A program made the translations under genes and the position numbers. DNA of 64,000 nt from Desulfomonile tiedjei (GTDB lineage: Bacteria; Desulfobacterota; Desulfomonilia; Desulfomonilales; Desulfomonilaceae), in NCBI GenBank assembly GCA_016218715.1, contig JACRDG010000006.1, positions 1 to 64,000 of the forward strand, written 5' to 3'. Below, piece after piece: positions 43,443-53,608 of this stretch. How positions within the stretch are numbered: position 1 is the stretch's first letter; the number at the start of each line of letters is the position of its first letter. The notes below the pieces were generated by a model, which was not told the DNA's origin, ran no database searches, and saw nothing but the letters and a program-made list of their open reading frames with translations.

Positions 43443-45359
43443 TCAGCCCATACTGCGGGCGGTGACAACGCTGTATAGGGTCTTGCTCAGTTCGGAAATC
43501 TTGTACGGCTTCGGGACGACCCCCTTGAAACCGTATTTCCTGAATTCGGCCATAATGGGATCGTTGGCATAACCACTGGAGACGATGGCCTTCGCACAGG
43601 GATCGATGGCCAGGATCTTTTCGATTGCCTCTTTTCCTCCCATGCCTCCGGGAACCGTCAGGTCCATGATGACCGCGGCATAGGGCTGCCCCGCATCCAT
43701 GGCTTTCTCGTAATACTCAACCGCCAGTCGCCCTTCCGAAACGAAATCGCCGCTGTAGCCGATGACTTCGAGCATTTCACGACACACGTCCAGGATGCTC
43801 GGCTCGTCATCCATCACGAGGATCCTTCCGCTCCCCTGCTCGAGGCTCTCAGCCACGCAAGTCCGCGCTCGAATGACCCCGGTGCACGCAACAAGGTACA
43901 GGTGGAAGGTGGTGCCTTTCCCAAGAACCGACTCCGCGAGGATGCGGCCGCCGTGCTTCTCGACGATGGAGTGGGCTATGGCAAGTCCGAGACCGCTCCC
44001 TTTCGGTTTGGTCGTGAAGTAGGGGTCGAATATCCGGGGAAGATGTTGTTCCGAAATCCCGACTCCCTGGTCGCATACGGAAATCTTCACATACCGACCG
44101 TCGGCCAGATGCAGCTCCGGGAACGACTTCGCACCATCTACGGTCACGTTCTCCGCACTCAGTTCGATCTGGCCGCCCTGAGGCATGGCCTGATCCGCAT
44201 TGATGACGAGGTTGTTGATCACCTGACTGATCTGGCCTTCATCAACCTCTACAGGCCAGAGATCTTCGGGAATGGAGCATTCGGCTCTTACGTTCGACCC
44301 TGCGAGTGAGAAATTCACCGTATCCCGCAGCAATTCGCCGATAGAGGTCTTCTGCTTGATCGGCGCTCCGCCTTTGGCGAAGGTGAGCAGTTGCCGCGTC
44401 AGTTCCTGGGCCCGAGCAGCGCCCTTCTCCGCCTCGTTGAGTTTCGCGCGCACCTTCTCTTGAGCGCCGGCGTACATGCGGGCCAGACTGATGTTCCCCA
44501 GAATGGCCGTGAGTATGTTGTTGAAATCATGCGCCAGCCCGCCGGCCATGATGCCGATTGACTCGAGCTTCCTGACCCTCAACAATTCGTCCTCCATCTT
44601 CTTGCGCTTGGTGACATCGAGGAGCGAAACCACCCAGTTCTTTGTTCCCGGAATGGCTGTCGTGGTCGCGAAGACATGTTTGATAGTACCCAAGGCATCT
44701 ACGAACTTGAAATCGTAGGTCTTGGGCGTTGGCTCTCCATCGTGCTCGTCAGACTGTTCGAGCTGAAGCAGGACCCGGACCTTTTCGTCCGGCACAAAAT
44801 CCGTCCACCTCTGCTTCCCTTCGAGGTCTCGTTTTCTGCATCCGGAGAGCTTTTCAAACTCCGCGTTCGCCAACACGATTCGCGCGTTCTCCTCCACCAC
44901 CAGCGTTGCAGTGCCCGTGGCCTCGAAGAGTGTGCGGTATCTCTTCTCGCTTTGCCGAAGTGCTTCCTCGACTTTTTTCCGTTCGATGGCATAGCGGATC
45001 GCGCCGGCGAGGAGTTTACTGTCCACCTCCCCCTTCACGAGGTAGTCCTGAGCTCCGGCGCGCAATGCGTTGACCGCGACCATCTCGTCATCGATACCGG
45101 TCAGAGGGATGATGGGGACGAGGGTATTCTGCGCATGCATCCTGGTGAAGGTTTCCAGTCCGCTGCTGTCGGGCATGGTCAGGTCGAGCAACACTACATC
45201 GATGCCGCCGCGCTGGAGGCGGTCCAATCCTTTGCCCAGACGATCGACCCACTCCCACTGGAAGGACGTACTCTTCACGTCCACCAGCATCTCACGAATC
45301 AGGCGCGCATCGCCGGGGTTGTCTTCGACAAGCAGAACTCTGATCGGCTGATCGTTCAA
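43443..45359 (-). CDS. Hybrid histidine kinase (REC-PAS-HisKA-HATPase-REC)
   Basis: The 638-residue cytoplasmic protein has an N-terminal receiver ([13 protein letters not shown], phosphoacceptor in VVLLDLTMPDSSGL, lysine in YLVKGEVD). A PAS domain follows (YRTLFEATGTATLVVEENAR), then HisKA with GGLAHDFNNILTAILGNISL, an HATPase with NLVINADQAMPQGG and GSGLGLAIAHSIVEKHGG, and a C-terminal receiver (LVMDDEPSILDV, VIMDLTVPGGMGG, VPKPYKISEL). No membrane segment is present. It is the third gene of a minus-strand operon of signalling proteins, starting 11 bp after the single-domain receiver gene. Confidence 0.93.
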   Translation of the reverse strand: MNDQPIRVLLVEDNPGDARLIREMLVDVKSTSFQWEWVDRLGKGLDRLQRGGIDVVLLDLTMPDSSGLETFTRMHAQNTLVPIIPLTGIDDEMVAVNALRAGAQDYLVKGEVDSKLLAGAIRYAIERKKVEEALRQSEKRYRTLFEATGTATLVVEENARIVLANAEFEKLSGCRKRDLEGKQRWTDFVPDEKVRVLLQLEQSDEHDGEPTPKTYDFKFVDALGTIKHVFATTTAIPGTKNWVVSLLDVTKRKKMEDELLRVRKLESIGIMAGGLAHDFNNILTAILGNISLARMYAGAQEKVRAKLNEAEKGAARAQELTRQLLTFAKGGAPIKQKTSIGELLRDTVNFSLAGSNVRAECSIPEDLWPVEVDEGQISQVINNLVINADQAMPQGGQIELSAENVTVDGAKSFPELHLADGRYVKISVCDQGVGISEQHLPRIFDPYFTTKPKGSGLGLAIAHSIVEKHGGRILAESVLGKGTTFHLYLVACTGVIRARTCVAESLEQGSGRILVMDDEPSILDVCREMLEVIGYSGDFVSEGRLAVEYYEKAMDAGQPYAAVIMDLTVPGGMGGKEAIEKILAIDPCAKAIVSSGYANDPIMAEFRKYGFKGVVPKPYKISELSKTLYSVVTARSMG

Positions 45360-45370
45360 GTTATCGGATG

Positions 45371-45808
45371 CTACTCCTTGGGCAATTCGGCAAAGGTGAG
45401 CCAGAACTCTTCTATCGCGGTCAGAAGACTGGCGAACTGCTCAAACTCAACCGGTTTGGTCAGGAAGCAATTCGCGTTGAGATCGTAGGCCTGCTTGATG
45501 TCTTCCTGGTCACGGGAGGTGGTCAGGACCACCACCGGGATTCGTCTCAGGTTCTCGTCCTTCTTGATCGCGGCCAGCACCTGGCGCCCGTCTTTCTTGG
45601 GCAGGTTCAGGTCGAGGAGTATGAGGTCAGGTCTGGGAGCGTCCGCGTATTTCCCTTCCTGGCGCAAATACGCCAATGCTTCAACTCCGTCTTCCACCAC
45701 GTCCAGCAACTTCGGCAACTTATTGTTATATTTGAAAACTTCAGCAGTCAGGCGCGCGTCTCCCGGGTTGTCTTCCACCAGAAGGATGCGAACAGGCCTG
45801 TCCGTCAT
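45371..45808 (-). CDS. Single-domain response regulator (Rcp1-like)
   Basis: The 145-residue receiver has [18 protein letters not shown], the phosphoacceptor in [31 protein letters not shown] and the lysine in [12 protein letters not shown]. This is the pattern of receivers that pair with bacteriophytochrome-type kinases. The ATG overlaps the stop of the upstream kinase gene as ATGA, so translation is coupled. It probably shuttles phosphate between the kinase upstream and the hybrid kinase downstream. Confidence 0.93.
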   Translation of the reverse strand: MTDRPVRILLVEDNPGDARLTAEVFKYNNKLPKLLDVVEDGVEALAYLRQEGKYADAPRPDLILLDLNLPKKDGRQVLAAIKKDENLRRIPVVVLTTSRDQEDIKQAYDLNANCFLTKPVEFEQFASLLTAIEEFWLTFAELPKE

Positions 45809-47163
45809 TTGCTCTCTCCCGTTGAGGCGGTCGTGTCGGCGATCGTGAAATGAAATGCGCATCCTTTTCCTGGTGAAGATTCCACCCAGATACGTCCGCC
45901 GTGACGTTCAACGATCTTCTTACAGATAGCGAGCCCAATCCCTGTGCCGGCATATTCCGTCCGGCTGTGAAGTCGCTGAAAGATCTCGAAGATCCGATCG
46001 GCGTGATCAGGTTCGATTCCGATCCCGTTGTCACGGACGCAAAAGAGCCACTCGCTCCCGTTCTTCTCGGCAGAGACGTGAACTGCCGGTGGAGAATCGC
46101 CTCGGAACTTTACTGCATTGCCGATCAAGTTCTGGAGCAGTTGACCGAGTTGAGTAGCATCACCGTATACGGTTGGCAGCGGCGAGTGAGTTACGGTGGC
46201 ACCGTTGTCCTCGATGGATCCCTGCAGGTTGGCGAGAGTCGTCTTGAGCACTTCTTCGCAATCGGTCGAGGTCAGTTCCTTGCCGCGCGTCCCGACACGG
46301 GAATAGGCCAGCAGATCGTTGATGAGTGCCCTCATGCGAACGACTCCATCCACCGCGTAATTGATGAACTCATCGGCATCTGAATCAAGCTTGCCCTGGT
46401 ACCGCTTTGCCAGGAGTTGGGTGTAACTACCCACCATGCGGAGCGGCTCCTGCAGATCGTGGGACGCGACATAGGCGAATTGTGCGAGATCCGCATTGGA
46501 TCGTGAAAGCTCCTCCGCTTTCAGGGCGAGGGCTGATTGGGCCTGTTTGCGCTCCGCTATTTCTTTCCGAAGCGCTGCCGTCCTGTCAGCGACCATTTTC
46601 TCGAGTTTCTCGTTGAGTACCACTAGTTTTTCGCGCATTTTTTCGAGGCGACGGTTCTGAAGAATCGCATCCTGATAGGTGGAGAGGAGGAACTGCAATA
46701 TTTGTTGCCGACCGGCTTCCAGGAGGTAGCGGTTTCGGCCCAGGATCACTTCAAGTTTCTTCTTGGGACCGGGCTCTCCGTCCACAGGCGAGGTAGAGAC
46801 CACTGTCTGGATACGGGTCAACAACATCTTTCCATCGCAAGGCTTGCTGATGTAGCTGTCCGCGCCAGCTTCCAGCCCGCGGAGGATGTCACCGGTATGC
46901 GAAAGCGTGGTGAGGAGTATTACGGGGATGTCCTTGAAATCCTTGTCAGTCTTGATGGCACGGCACATCTCGAAACCGTCCATTTGCGGCATGACAATAT
47001 CGCTGATAATGAGCGCGGGTCTGCGTTCCCGGATCGCCAGCAGTCCTTCCTTGCCATGAGCAGCAAGCCTTACGCGATAACCGTGTTTCTGGAGGAAGTC
47101 CCTCAGGCGCTTGGCCTGAAATCGGCTGTCTTCTACCACCAAGATATCGCCGTTGGTGACCAT
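45805..47163 (-). CDS. Receiver-coiled-coil-histidine kinase
   Basis: The protein starts with a receiver ([40 protein letters not shown]). A long coiled-coil follows at about residues 165-235 ([20 protein letters not shown]), then a HisKA domain with [20 protein letters not shown], the form typical of phytochrome-like kinases, and an HATPase with [19 protein letters not shown] and [18 protein letters not shown]. It lacks a chromophore or PAS module, so its input is the receiver itself. GAGGAACC lies before the ATG at 47163. It is the first gene of the three-gene signalling operon. Confidence 0.92.
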   Translation of the reverse strand: MVTNGDILVVEDSRFQAKRLRDFLQKHGYRVRLAAHGKEGLLAIRERRPALIISDIVMPQMDGFEMCRAIKTDKDFKDIPVILLTTLSHTGDILRGLEAGADSYISKPCDGKMLLTRIQTVVSTSPVDGEPGPKKKLEVILGRNRYLLEAGRQQILQFLLSTYQDAILQNRRLEKMREKLVVLNEKLEKMVADRTAALRKEIAERKQAQSALALKAEELSRSNADLAQFAYVASHDLQEPLRMVGSYTQLLAKRYQGKLDSDADEFINYAVDGVVRMRALINDLLAYSRVGTRGKELTSTDCEEVLKTTLANLQGSIEDNGATVTHSPLPTVYGDATQLGQLLQNLIGNAVKFRGDSPPAVHVSAEKNGSEWLFCVRDNGIGIEPDHADRIFEIFQRLHSRTEYAGTGIGLAICKKIVERHGGRIWVESSPGKGCAFHFTIADTTASTGESK

Positions 47164-47244
47164 GGTTCCTCTTCGCTGCAAACTTTCCCTGAAGCGGCCG
47201 CAAGCGGAGAAAGCTCTTGCGAGTGGTTCGGCGTGAGTAACTAA

Positions 47245-47660
47245 TAGTATGCGGTAGTGTCACCACGACATGACAGACGCTGGTCGCCGCCAGGCAACCA
47301 ACAGCTCACGCTCCGTGCCGTGCCTTGTCGAGGAATGTGCAGCCGCTGATTCGCAAGGGGCAATCAATCGGCGCTGCGTGGACTCGACAGAAGGATTTGC
47401 TTTCAGCGTACACAATAAGGCCTTTTGTGGCAAGCAGAATGTGATCTTTCCGGTAACCCGGTGCCAACACAAGGGGAGAGGTGCCTCAAGCGCAGCATTG
47501 CTGCCTGAAGCAGACTCTCCGAGCCGATCGTAGCCCGTGTCGCCTCCGCTGCCCATCCCGAGCGGAGTCGGACTTGACGGCCTCTGGGTCTCATGCTAAT
47601 TGATGGACTGACTCTCTTTGAGTCAACGAACATGAAGGAGTAGGATTTCTTCCACAGCAT
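47245..47660. other. Intergenic region upstream of gmd
   Basis: No supported gene. Near 47610-47627 there is an inverted repeat TGACTC-TCTTT-GAGTCA, about 35 bp before the start of gmd, similar in its half-site to the repeat in the etfBA promoter. Confidence 0.4.
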
Positions 47661-48734
47661 ATGAAAGAAAAACGTGCCCTGGTCACCGGAATCACAGGCC
47701 AAGACGGAGCATACCTCGCCAAGTTTCTCCTGGGAAAAGGCTATGCGGTGTGCGGAGTCAAGAGACGAAGTTCCCTGATCAATACTCAGAGGATCGACCC
47801 TCTTTACGAGGATCCGCACGTGGAGGATCGGCACTTCTTCTTGGAATACGGCGACATGACCGATTCGACGAATCTCATCCGAGTGATTCAGGAATTCCAG
47901 CCCACGGAGATTTACAATCTCGCTGCCCAGAGCCACGTGAAGGTCTCGTTCGAAACCCCGGAGTATACGGCAAACTCCGACGCCCTCGGTGCATTACGGT
48001 TGCTCGAGGCGATACGCATTCTCAAACTGGAAGACAGGGTCCGCTTCTACCAGGCTTCGACCAGCGAACTCTACGGCCTGGTCCAGGAAACTCCCCAGAC
48101 CGAGACCACACCCTTCTATCCTCGCAGTCCCTATGCGGTCGCAAAATTGTACGCCTACTGGATTGCTAAGAATTATCGAGAAGCGTACGGCATGTTCGCA
48201 TCCAACGGAATACTTTTCAACCATGAGTCGCCGTTGCGCGGGGAGACCTTCGTGACCCGCAAGATCACCCGAGCTGTTGCGCGGATCAAACTCGAAATGC
48301 AGGATACGATGTATTTGGGCAATCTGAATGCCAAACGCGACTGGGGCTACGCCGGAGACTACGTAGAGGCGATGTGGTTGATCCTCCAGCATCATCAGCC
48401 CGATGATTTTGTCATTGCCACCGGTGAGAACCATTCGGTGAGGGAATTCATTGAGGCAGCCTTCCGACACGTAGGCATTTCGGTCGCATGGCAGGGTGAG
48501 GGGATCGGAGAACGCGGCGTCGACACGGAAACCGGCCGCGTCCTGGTCGCAGTCCATCCCCGTTACTTTCGCCCCACCGAGGTGGACGAGTTGCTGGGCA
48601 GCCCTACCAAAGCGCGAGAACTCCTTGGCTGGCAGCCCCGGGTGACCTTCCACGAACTCGTACGGCGGATGGTGGTCGCGGATCTCAAGGAGGCGGAGAT
48701 GGAACGCCTGTGCCGGACCGCGGGGTTCAATTGA
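47661..48734 (+). CDS. gmd: GDP-mannose 4,6-dehydratase
   Basis: The extended short-chain dehydrogenase makes GDP-4-keto-6-deoxymannose for fucose, rhamnose or perosamine synthesis. It has the NADP-binding [24 protein letters not shown], the catalytic Thr-Ser region STSELYG, and the Tyr-Lys pair in [15 protein letters not shown], then [17 protein letters not shown]. The length of 357 residues is normal. It is the first of several surface-polysaccharide genes to the right. Confidence 0.95.
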   Translation: MKEKRALVTGITGQDGAYLAKFLLGKGYAVCGVKRRSSLINTQRIDPLYEDPHVEDRHFFLEYGDMTDSTNLIRVIQEFQPTEIYNLAAQSHVKVSFETPEYTANSDALGALRLLEAIRILKLEDRVRFYQASTSELYGLVQETPQTETTPFYPRSPYAVAKLYAYWIAKNYREAYGMFASNGILFNHESPLRGETFVTRKITRAVARIKLEMQDTMYLGNLNAKRDWGYAGDYVEAMWLILQHHQPDDFVIATGENHSVREFIEAAFRHVGISVAWQGEGIGERGVDTETGRVLVAVHPRYFRPTEVDELLGSPTKARELLGWQPRVTFHELVRRMVVADLKEAEMERLCRTAGFN

Positions 48735-48825
48735 GCGTACGACACTCGCCGACGGGGCCGAGCGCCTCTCTACTCCAGCGGGACCGTGACGGAACCGCTT
48801 CTCATTCGCTGCCTTCAGTTGTGCA

Positions 48826-49554
48826 ATGATGCAATGGGACCTTTTCCAATTCAAGAAGACGATCTCCTGGATCCTTCACCCACTCAATTTCTGGCTCGTC
48901 ATTACCGCACTCGGTGTCGTCGTCTGTCTGTGGAAGCCACGAAAGGCTGCAGGCTGGACGATCGTCCTGGCCGGATTCGTATGGTTGTTCGTGACCTCGC
49001 TCCCCGGAACAGGATACCTCCTCTTCAAGTCGCTGGAACTGCGAGCCGGTTGCACTCCGGATGCTGAGACCCTGCGCAGGGAAGGGATTCGCTTCATCGT
49101 GGTGCTCGGGAACGAGGTCGAAGGGGCGCGACTGTGGCAAGAGCTGCCGGACAGCAAGCTCGTGCTCTCGTCGGGACAGTACGCTCTGGCCATGGCCGAC
49201 AAGGTACGCGTGTTGGGTATCCCTCACGATTCCCTAGTCCTTGAAACCGAAGCGAGAGACACCGAGGAGCAGGCCCGGAAGTTGCAACCGCTCCTTCGGG
49301 GAGAGCGGTTCGTTCTGTGCACGTGGGCCATTCACATGCCAAGGGCACTCATGGCGTTCAGGCTTGTCGGGCTCAATCCCGTCCCCGCGCCGACCGATTT
49401 TGTCACCTTCCCCGCGCCGCTGCGGCACGCCTTCTTCCCTTGTTCCAGCGGACAAGCGGTTACAGCAATGGCTTTCAAAGAGTACTGGGGAACCGTGTGG
49501 CTCGCCTTGAAATCTGCCGTTGCGCATTACACCAATTCGCTTCTTAACCGGTGA
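48826..49554 (+). CDS. DUF218 (YdcF/ElyC-like) membrane protein
   Basis: Two membrane helices near the N-terminus (NFWLVITALGVVVCLW and WTIVLAGFVWLFVTSL) are followed by a DUF218 Rossmann-like domain: FIVVLGNEVEGARL, KLVLSSGQYALAMADKV and CTWAIHMPRALMAFRLVG. ElyC and SanA relatives act in envelope biogenesis. The final residues (about from Tyr-Thr-Asn to LLNR) are encoded within the left end of palindromic repeat copy 3, so the natural C-terminus may have been altered. An ATG at 48829 is an alternative start. Confidence 0.78.
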   Translation: MMQWDLFQFKKTISWILHPLNFWLVITALGVVVCLWKPRKAAGWTIVLAGFVWLFVTSLPGTGYLLFKSLELRAGCTPDAETLRREGIRFIVVLGNEVEGARLWQELPDSKLVLSSGQYALAMADKVRVLGIPHDSLVLETEARDTEEQARKLQPLLRGERFVLCTWAIHMPRALMAFRLVGLNPVPAPTDFVTFPAPLRHAFFPCSSGQAVTAMAFKEYWGTVWLALKSAVAHYTNSLLNR

Positions 49555-49686
49555 TATTCGAGGAGCCTACCAAGCGCTTCTCCTGGGAGGTCTCCTCCGC
49601 TACGGCCGGCACAGCCGGACTGCGCTCCGGAGACCTCCCGGGAACGCCTACCGGCAGTACCACTTGTTTAATCGCGAATTGGTATT
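49529..49686 (+). repeat. Palindromic MITE-like repeat, copy 3
   Basis: The stretch begins CACCAATTCGCTTCTTAA and ends TTAATCGCGAATTGGTA, giving near-perfect terminal inverted repeats. It aligns with copy 1 in the same orientation, sharing CTCCGGAGACCTCCC, CGGCAGTACCA and TTCTCCTGGGAG in order. It overlaps the last 26 bp of the DUF218 gene. Confidence 0.78.
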
Positions 49687-49773
49687 AGTCTGCTGCCGGG
49701 AGCGGGTTGCAATCCAAGGACGCTGGTGGCAGGGCCTCTCGCACCCAGCCCCGACAGAGGCCGCGCAACAGCG

Positions 49774-50973
49774 TCAAAGACCCTTACCGGCCTTGGTGAA
49801 AGGCCGGATCATGAGTCGGAGCGGGCGCAATGCGAACAGGAGGAACGACAGATTGGCCGGAAGTTTCCAGAATTCACAATCACCAGCGTCCGGGATTACG
49901 AAGCGTTCCAGAGTGAAACGGATCTTGTCTGCGAGCGATTCTCGGGCAGCCAGACGGAACCATAAGGCAAACCATGTCCCGGAAGAATCATTGGGCCGGG
50001 AGAGCAGTCGCTGCACCACCTGTGAAGCGAGGCGATCCACGCCCGGATAGTTCCGCGCGGTCGCAGCTACCGAGTCGGGAAGTCGCGCGTCCACGAGTTG
50101 CCGTGCCAGAAGGAAGCCGAGGAAGAGCATTCGGCGGCAACCGAGATCCCTCGCCTGGTCCACCACCACTTCCCAGTCCAAGGCAGGCGTCCGGGCCACA
50201 TGCTCCGCCACATCGCAGATCCACCCAAAGCGGTCCCAACAGTGGCTTGTCCCGTGAAGGCAGAGCAGCACCAGGGTATCCTCCGCAGAGAGCGTAGGCA
50301 CGGTTCTGCCCTCGAGGGATACCTTTGCCGGTCGGCCCCAGATCTGTTCGTCGCAAAAACGGAGGCAGTTCGTTATTGGTTCCACGGTCCAATGCAGTTC
50401 CGTCGTGATGTGTTTTGCGCGCGACACGAGGAGAAAATGCTTTTGATACCGGATCACCGTTGTTTCCTGTTTCGGTGTCAACCCGTACGGACTGATATAC
50501 CCCTTCTCGGCCAGGAGCAGTCTCGCCCGCGGAGCGTCGTCCCGGTGGATCAGGACGTCCAGGTCGTCGAACTGCCTCAGTGCAACATCCCCATATGCAC
50601 TCGCAGCCAGTGTCGGGCCCTTGAACGGCAGGGCAGGAATGTGGTGAGAGTCGAAAAGGTCGAGAATTTCCATCAATTCGAGGGTTAACTGGTGATTTCG
50701 CGCTGCATTCCCGAGGAACATGCGCCGGAGCCTCTCACGAACATCCGACGGGACGCATTCCCATGCGTGGAGGTTCACATTCCGATAGATCAGGGGAAAA
50801 ACGCCATGGTTGATGGCAGTCTTGATCAGTAGTTCCCAGTCCATGCCCTGCAGGAGCTGAACTGCCACGTCACCTCTCCATTGAGGGTCACGGTGGCTGC
50901 GAGCCAGGTACAGCAGGACGCGCATCTCGGCGCTCACCGTGTTTAGCGGTACCTCGTCCAATCGCTCCGGCAC
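49774..50973 (-). CDS. Nucleotidyltransferase-family protein (PF14907 type)
   Basis: The 399-residue protein matches the uncharacterised nucleotidyltransferase family (NTP_transf_5). ALPFKGPTLAASAYGDVALR is followed by QFDDLDVLIHRDDAPRAR, with the D-x-D metal pair, and by TELHWTVEP and CLHGTSHCWDRFGWICDVAE. Such genes are frequent companions of RiPP and lasso-type peptide clusters and of exopolysaccharide clusters. GTG at 50973 follows GGAGG. It is divergent from the ABC exporter gene across 130 bp and I count it as the left edge of the peptide cassette. The substrate is unknown. Confidence 0.82.
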   Translation of the reverse strand: MPERLDEVPLNTVSAEMRVLLYLARSHRDPQWRGDVAVQLLQGMDWELLIKTAINHGVFPLIYRNVNLHAWECVPSDVRERLRRMFLGNAARNHQLTLELMEILDLFDSHHIPALPFKGPTLAASAYGDVALRQFDDLDVLIHRDDAPRARLLLAEKGYISPYGLTPKQETTVIRYQKHFLLVSRAKHITTELHWTVEPITNCLRFCDEQIWGRPAKVSLEGRTVPTLSAEDTLVLLCLHGTSHCWDRFGWICDVAEHVARTPALDWEVVVDQARDLGCRRMLFLGFLLARQLVDARLPDSVAATARNYPGVDRLASQVVQRLLSRPNDSSGTWFALWFRLAARESLADKIRFTLERFVIPDAGDCEFWKLPANLSFLLFALRPLRLMIRPFTKAGKGL

Positions 50974-51103
50974 TACTCGACCTCCACCACTCGCGTCCGG
51001 GAGAAGCCTAGATGCATCTCAGGCCATTGTCAATTCTCCCCCTCGCAGGCATGGTTGCGAAATTGCTCCCCGAAGCAACGACCACGTGGTATAAGCTCCG
51101 CCT

Positions 51104-52921
51104 ATGAGCCGACTGGAATCGCTGAGAACGAAGCTGAGGACTTTCCTGCTCGTGCGGGTGGCCTTTCACCATGTGTGGCAGTCCGGTCCACGTTGGATGG
51201 TGGCTACGGTCGCCCTCCTGTTTGCCCAGGGACTCGTTCCCCTCTTCGCTCTCTATCTCATGAAGCTGGTTGTCGACGGAGTGGCCGGAGGGATAGCCTC
51301 TCCTGACAAGACGGCCGCGTTCGGTCACGTTGCGTGGCTGATAATCCTTGCCGCAGCGGTAGGGTTGTTTGCCGCGGCCCTGACTGCTCTTTCAGGCATC
51401 GTGCGGGAGTTTCAGAGCGCGGCTTTCCAGGACCACATGCAGGAGATCATCCTGAAACGGTCCGTGGAGCTGGATCTCGAATACTACGAAAACTCGCGGT
51501 ACTATGATGCTCTGGTGCGAGCGCAGCAGGAAGGTTCGTCCCGCCCGGTGAGCATCGTTCATGGGCTTGTTCAGATCGGCCAGAACAGCATCTCCCTCCT
51601 GGCCGTGGCCTCGCTACTGGCCGCCACACACTGGATGGTCACGGCGATCCTCCTGGTCGCAATAGTCCCAGGACTGATCGTGAGGTTCCGGTACGCGGAT
51701 ACCCTCTATGGTTGGCATCGTCGCCACAGCGCGACGCAACGTCTGGCCGCGTATTTCCACTCGCTGCTCACCACCGCGCCCTCGGCCAAAGAGGTCCGCA
51801 TGTTCGGACTCGGACCTACATTCATGCGACGACATCGGGAGCTGCGAACCCAACTCCGGCAGGAGCGTTTCAGACTGTCTGCAACGCTCTCATTGAACGA
51901 ACTCGTCACCCAGGGTTTCGGGATCGTTGCCGTCTTCGGCGTGTTTGCGGTCCTGTCGCGTCGGGTGTTTCAGGGGGAGATGACTCTTGGCGACCTGGTC
52001 ATGTACTACCAGGGGATTCAGTACGGGCTCGGGTACATGCGAGGGATGTTGGCCAGCTTCACGCGAATCTACGAGGACGCGCTGTTCCTCTCTAACCTCC
52101 AGGAATTCCTGGCACTTCGAAATATCGTAGCCGAACCGGACGATCCGGTTCCGGTACCTCGGCCCATACGAGAAGGGATTGCCTTCGAGCAGGTCAGTTT
52201 CCGCTATCCCGGTGACGAGAGGAATGTCCTTCGAGACGTATCACTCAAGATCGGCCCGGGTGAAGTCGTCGCCCTTGTGGGGGAGAACGGCGCCGGCAAG
52301 ACCACCTTGATCAAGCTGCTCTGCAGACTGTACAACCCGGATCGCGGCAGCATCACCATCGACGGAGTGGACCTGGGACGATTGACCACCGCAGCTTTGC
52401 GGAAAGAGGTTTGCCCGATCTTCCAGGACTACGCGAGGTATCATTTGACCGCAAGTGAAAACATCCGACTGGGAGACGTGGAATCGCCCGAAGACCCCGA
52501 GCGTGTCTCGCGATTGGCCCGTTTCGCCGGTGCGGATGAGTTCATACGACGCCTTCCACGCTCCTATGAGACCCAGTTGGGGCGCCTGTTCGCCGAGGGT
52601 GCTGAATTGAGCGTCGGGCAGTGGCAGCGGATCGCCTTGGCTCGTGCGTTCTACCGCGACGGCCAGGTGATCATCCTTGATGAACCGACCAGCGCCTTGG
52701 ACCCGAAGGCGGAGTACGACTTCTTCCAGCGCTTTCGCGAAATGGTGCACGGTCGGCTGGCGATAATCGTGAGCCACCGTTTCTCTACGGTTAGGATGGC
52801 GGACCGGATATACGTGCTCGAGGGCGGAACGGTAATTGAGCATGGCTCACACGAAGAGCTGATGCGTTTGAATGGAACGTATGCCGGGCTGTACAAGCTC
52901 CAGGCGAAGGTGTGGCTGTAG
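51104..52921 (+). CDS. ABC exporter (fused permease and ATPase)
   Basis: The 605-residue half-transporter has six membrane helices over residues about 25-320 and an ATPase domain. Walker A is VGENGAGKTTLIKLLC at about residue 391; the signature is LSVGQWQRIALARAF (Val for the usual first Gly); Walker B is VIILDEPTSALDPKA; the H-loop is VSHRFSTV. There is no N-terminal C39 peptidase domain, so it cannot itself cut a leader. It would act as a homodimer exporting a peptide or lipid. It lies upstream of the PqqD/radical SAM genes and is a likely exporter for their product. Confidence 0.9.
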   Translation: MSRLESLRTKLRTFLLVRVAFHHVWQSGPRWMVATVALLFAQGLVPLFALYLMKLVVDGVAGGIASPDKTAAFGHVAWLIILAAAVGLFAAALTALSGIVREFQSAAFQDHMQEIILKRSVELDLEYYENSRYYDALVRAQQEGSSRPVSIVHGLVQIGQNSISLLAVASLLAATHWMVTAILLVAIVPGLIVRFRYADTLYGWHRRHSATQRLAAYFHSLLTTAPSAKEVRMFGLGPTFMRRHRELRTQLRQERFRLSATLSLNELVTQGFGIVAVFGVFAVLSRRVFQGEMTLGDLVMYYQGIQYGLGYMRGMLASFTRIYEDALFLSNLQEFLALRNIVAEPDDPVPVPRPIREGIAFEQVSFRYPGDERNVLRDVSLKIGPGEVVALVGENGAGKTTLIKLLCRLYNPDRGSITIDGVDLGRLTTAALRKEVCPIFQDYARYHLTASENIRLGDVESPEDPERVSRLARFAGADEFIRRLPRSYETQLGRLFAEGAELSVGQWQRIALARAFYRDGQVIILDEPTSALDPKAEYDFFQRFREMVHGRLAIIVSHRFSTVRMADRIYVLEGGTVIEHGSHEELMRLNGTYAGLYKLQAKVWL

Positions 52922-53090
52922 CGTGGCCCACTTGGACATTCGCTGCGCTCGTCGGATAGATGCCATGATGCAGCGCCGTCATAGCAGGGGATCGACTCGA
53001 CACGCATTCCAAACCGTTTCTGAGGCAAAACATCGACTTCAAGACCGCCGGCCAACGGGGTTCCTGCAGGACAATTCCACCGTGAAATCC

Positions 53091-53119
53091 TTGACTTCTT
53101 GGCTCGCGTATCCTAGTGT
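53091..53119 (+). promoter_or_regulatory. Promoter of the PqqD-radical SAM operon
   Basis: TTGACT (53091-53096) and TAGTGT (53114-53119) are spaced 17 bp in the 390-bp gap between the ABC exporter gene and the pqqD-like gene. The leader is about 185 nt. The rest of the gap shows no gene. Confidence 0.5.
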
Positions 53120-53311
53120 TGTAAGCAGGATGCGACAGGCCAGCCACGCTTCGGCCCGGCAATCCGCGGCAAAACCTTTGGCATAGTAACCATCGGCTCG
53201 GCTGCCTTCCCGGCGCGTCGTGAATGGGCGCGTGAGCCTGTGTGCTTCCGAGATACCGTTGGGCCACGAGGATCGGCCTGGCGGGCTTTGATGCTTCGGA
53301 GGAGACGCCTG

Positions 53312-53608
53312 GTGACGGAACAACCCAAGCCGGTTGCAAACCCCTTGTTGGTCTTGCGGGAAGAATTCGACGATTGGGCGGTGCTGTTCGATCCCGATTC
53401 CGGCGAGGCTTTCGGATTGAACCCCGTGGGCGTCTTTATTTGGAAGCGCCTCGACGGTTTACATACGGAAGAAGACATTTTGAAGGAACTTACTGAAGAA
53501 TGTGAGGACATTCCCGAGGACGCGGCAACCCATGTCTCGGAATTTATCGAAGACCTCGTGAGCCGCGGGTTTGCCGGGTACGAGGTGGGCAAGGACGTGA
53601 TTCCATAA
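53312..53608 (+). CDS. PqqD-like RiPP recognition protein (ScmD-like)
   Basis: The 98-residue protein has the PqqD/RRE fold pattern: VLREEFDDWAVLFDPDSGEA, FGLNPVGVFIWKRLDGLHT, EEDILKELTEECEDIPEDAA and FIEDLVSRGFA. Such proteins bind the leader of a ribosomal precursor peptide and present it to radical SAM enzymes. GTG at 53312 follows GGAGGA by eight bases; an ATG at 53291 has no site. The stop overlaps the next start (TAATG), coupling it to the first radical SAM gene. From memory, the SynChlorMet cassette contains such a PqqD homologue with two radical SAM/SPASM proteins. Confidence 0.88.
   Translation: MTEQPKPVANPLLVLREEFDDWAVLFDPDSGEAFGLNPVGVFIWKRLDGLHTEEDILKELTEECEDIPEDAATHVSEFIEDLVSRGFAGYEVGKDVIP

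Noticed and set aside
53240-53311. Upstream start codons for the PqqD-like gene
   Set aside because: Starts at 53240 and 53291 lack ribosome binding sites and add Arg-rich residues not seen in PqqD proteins.
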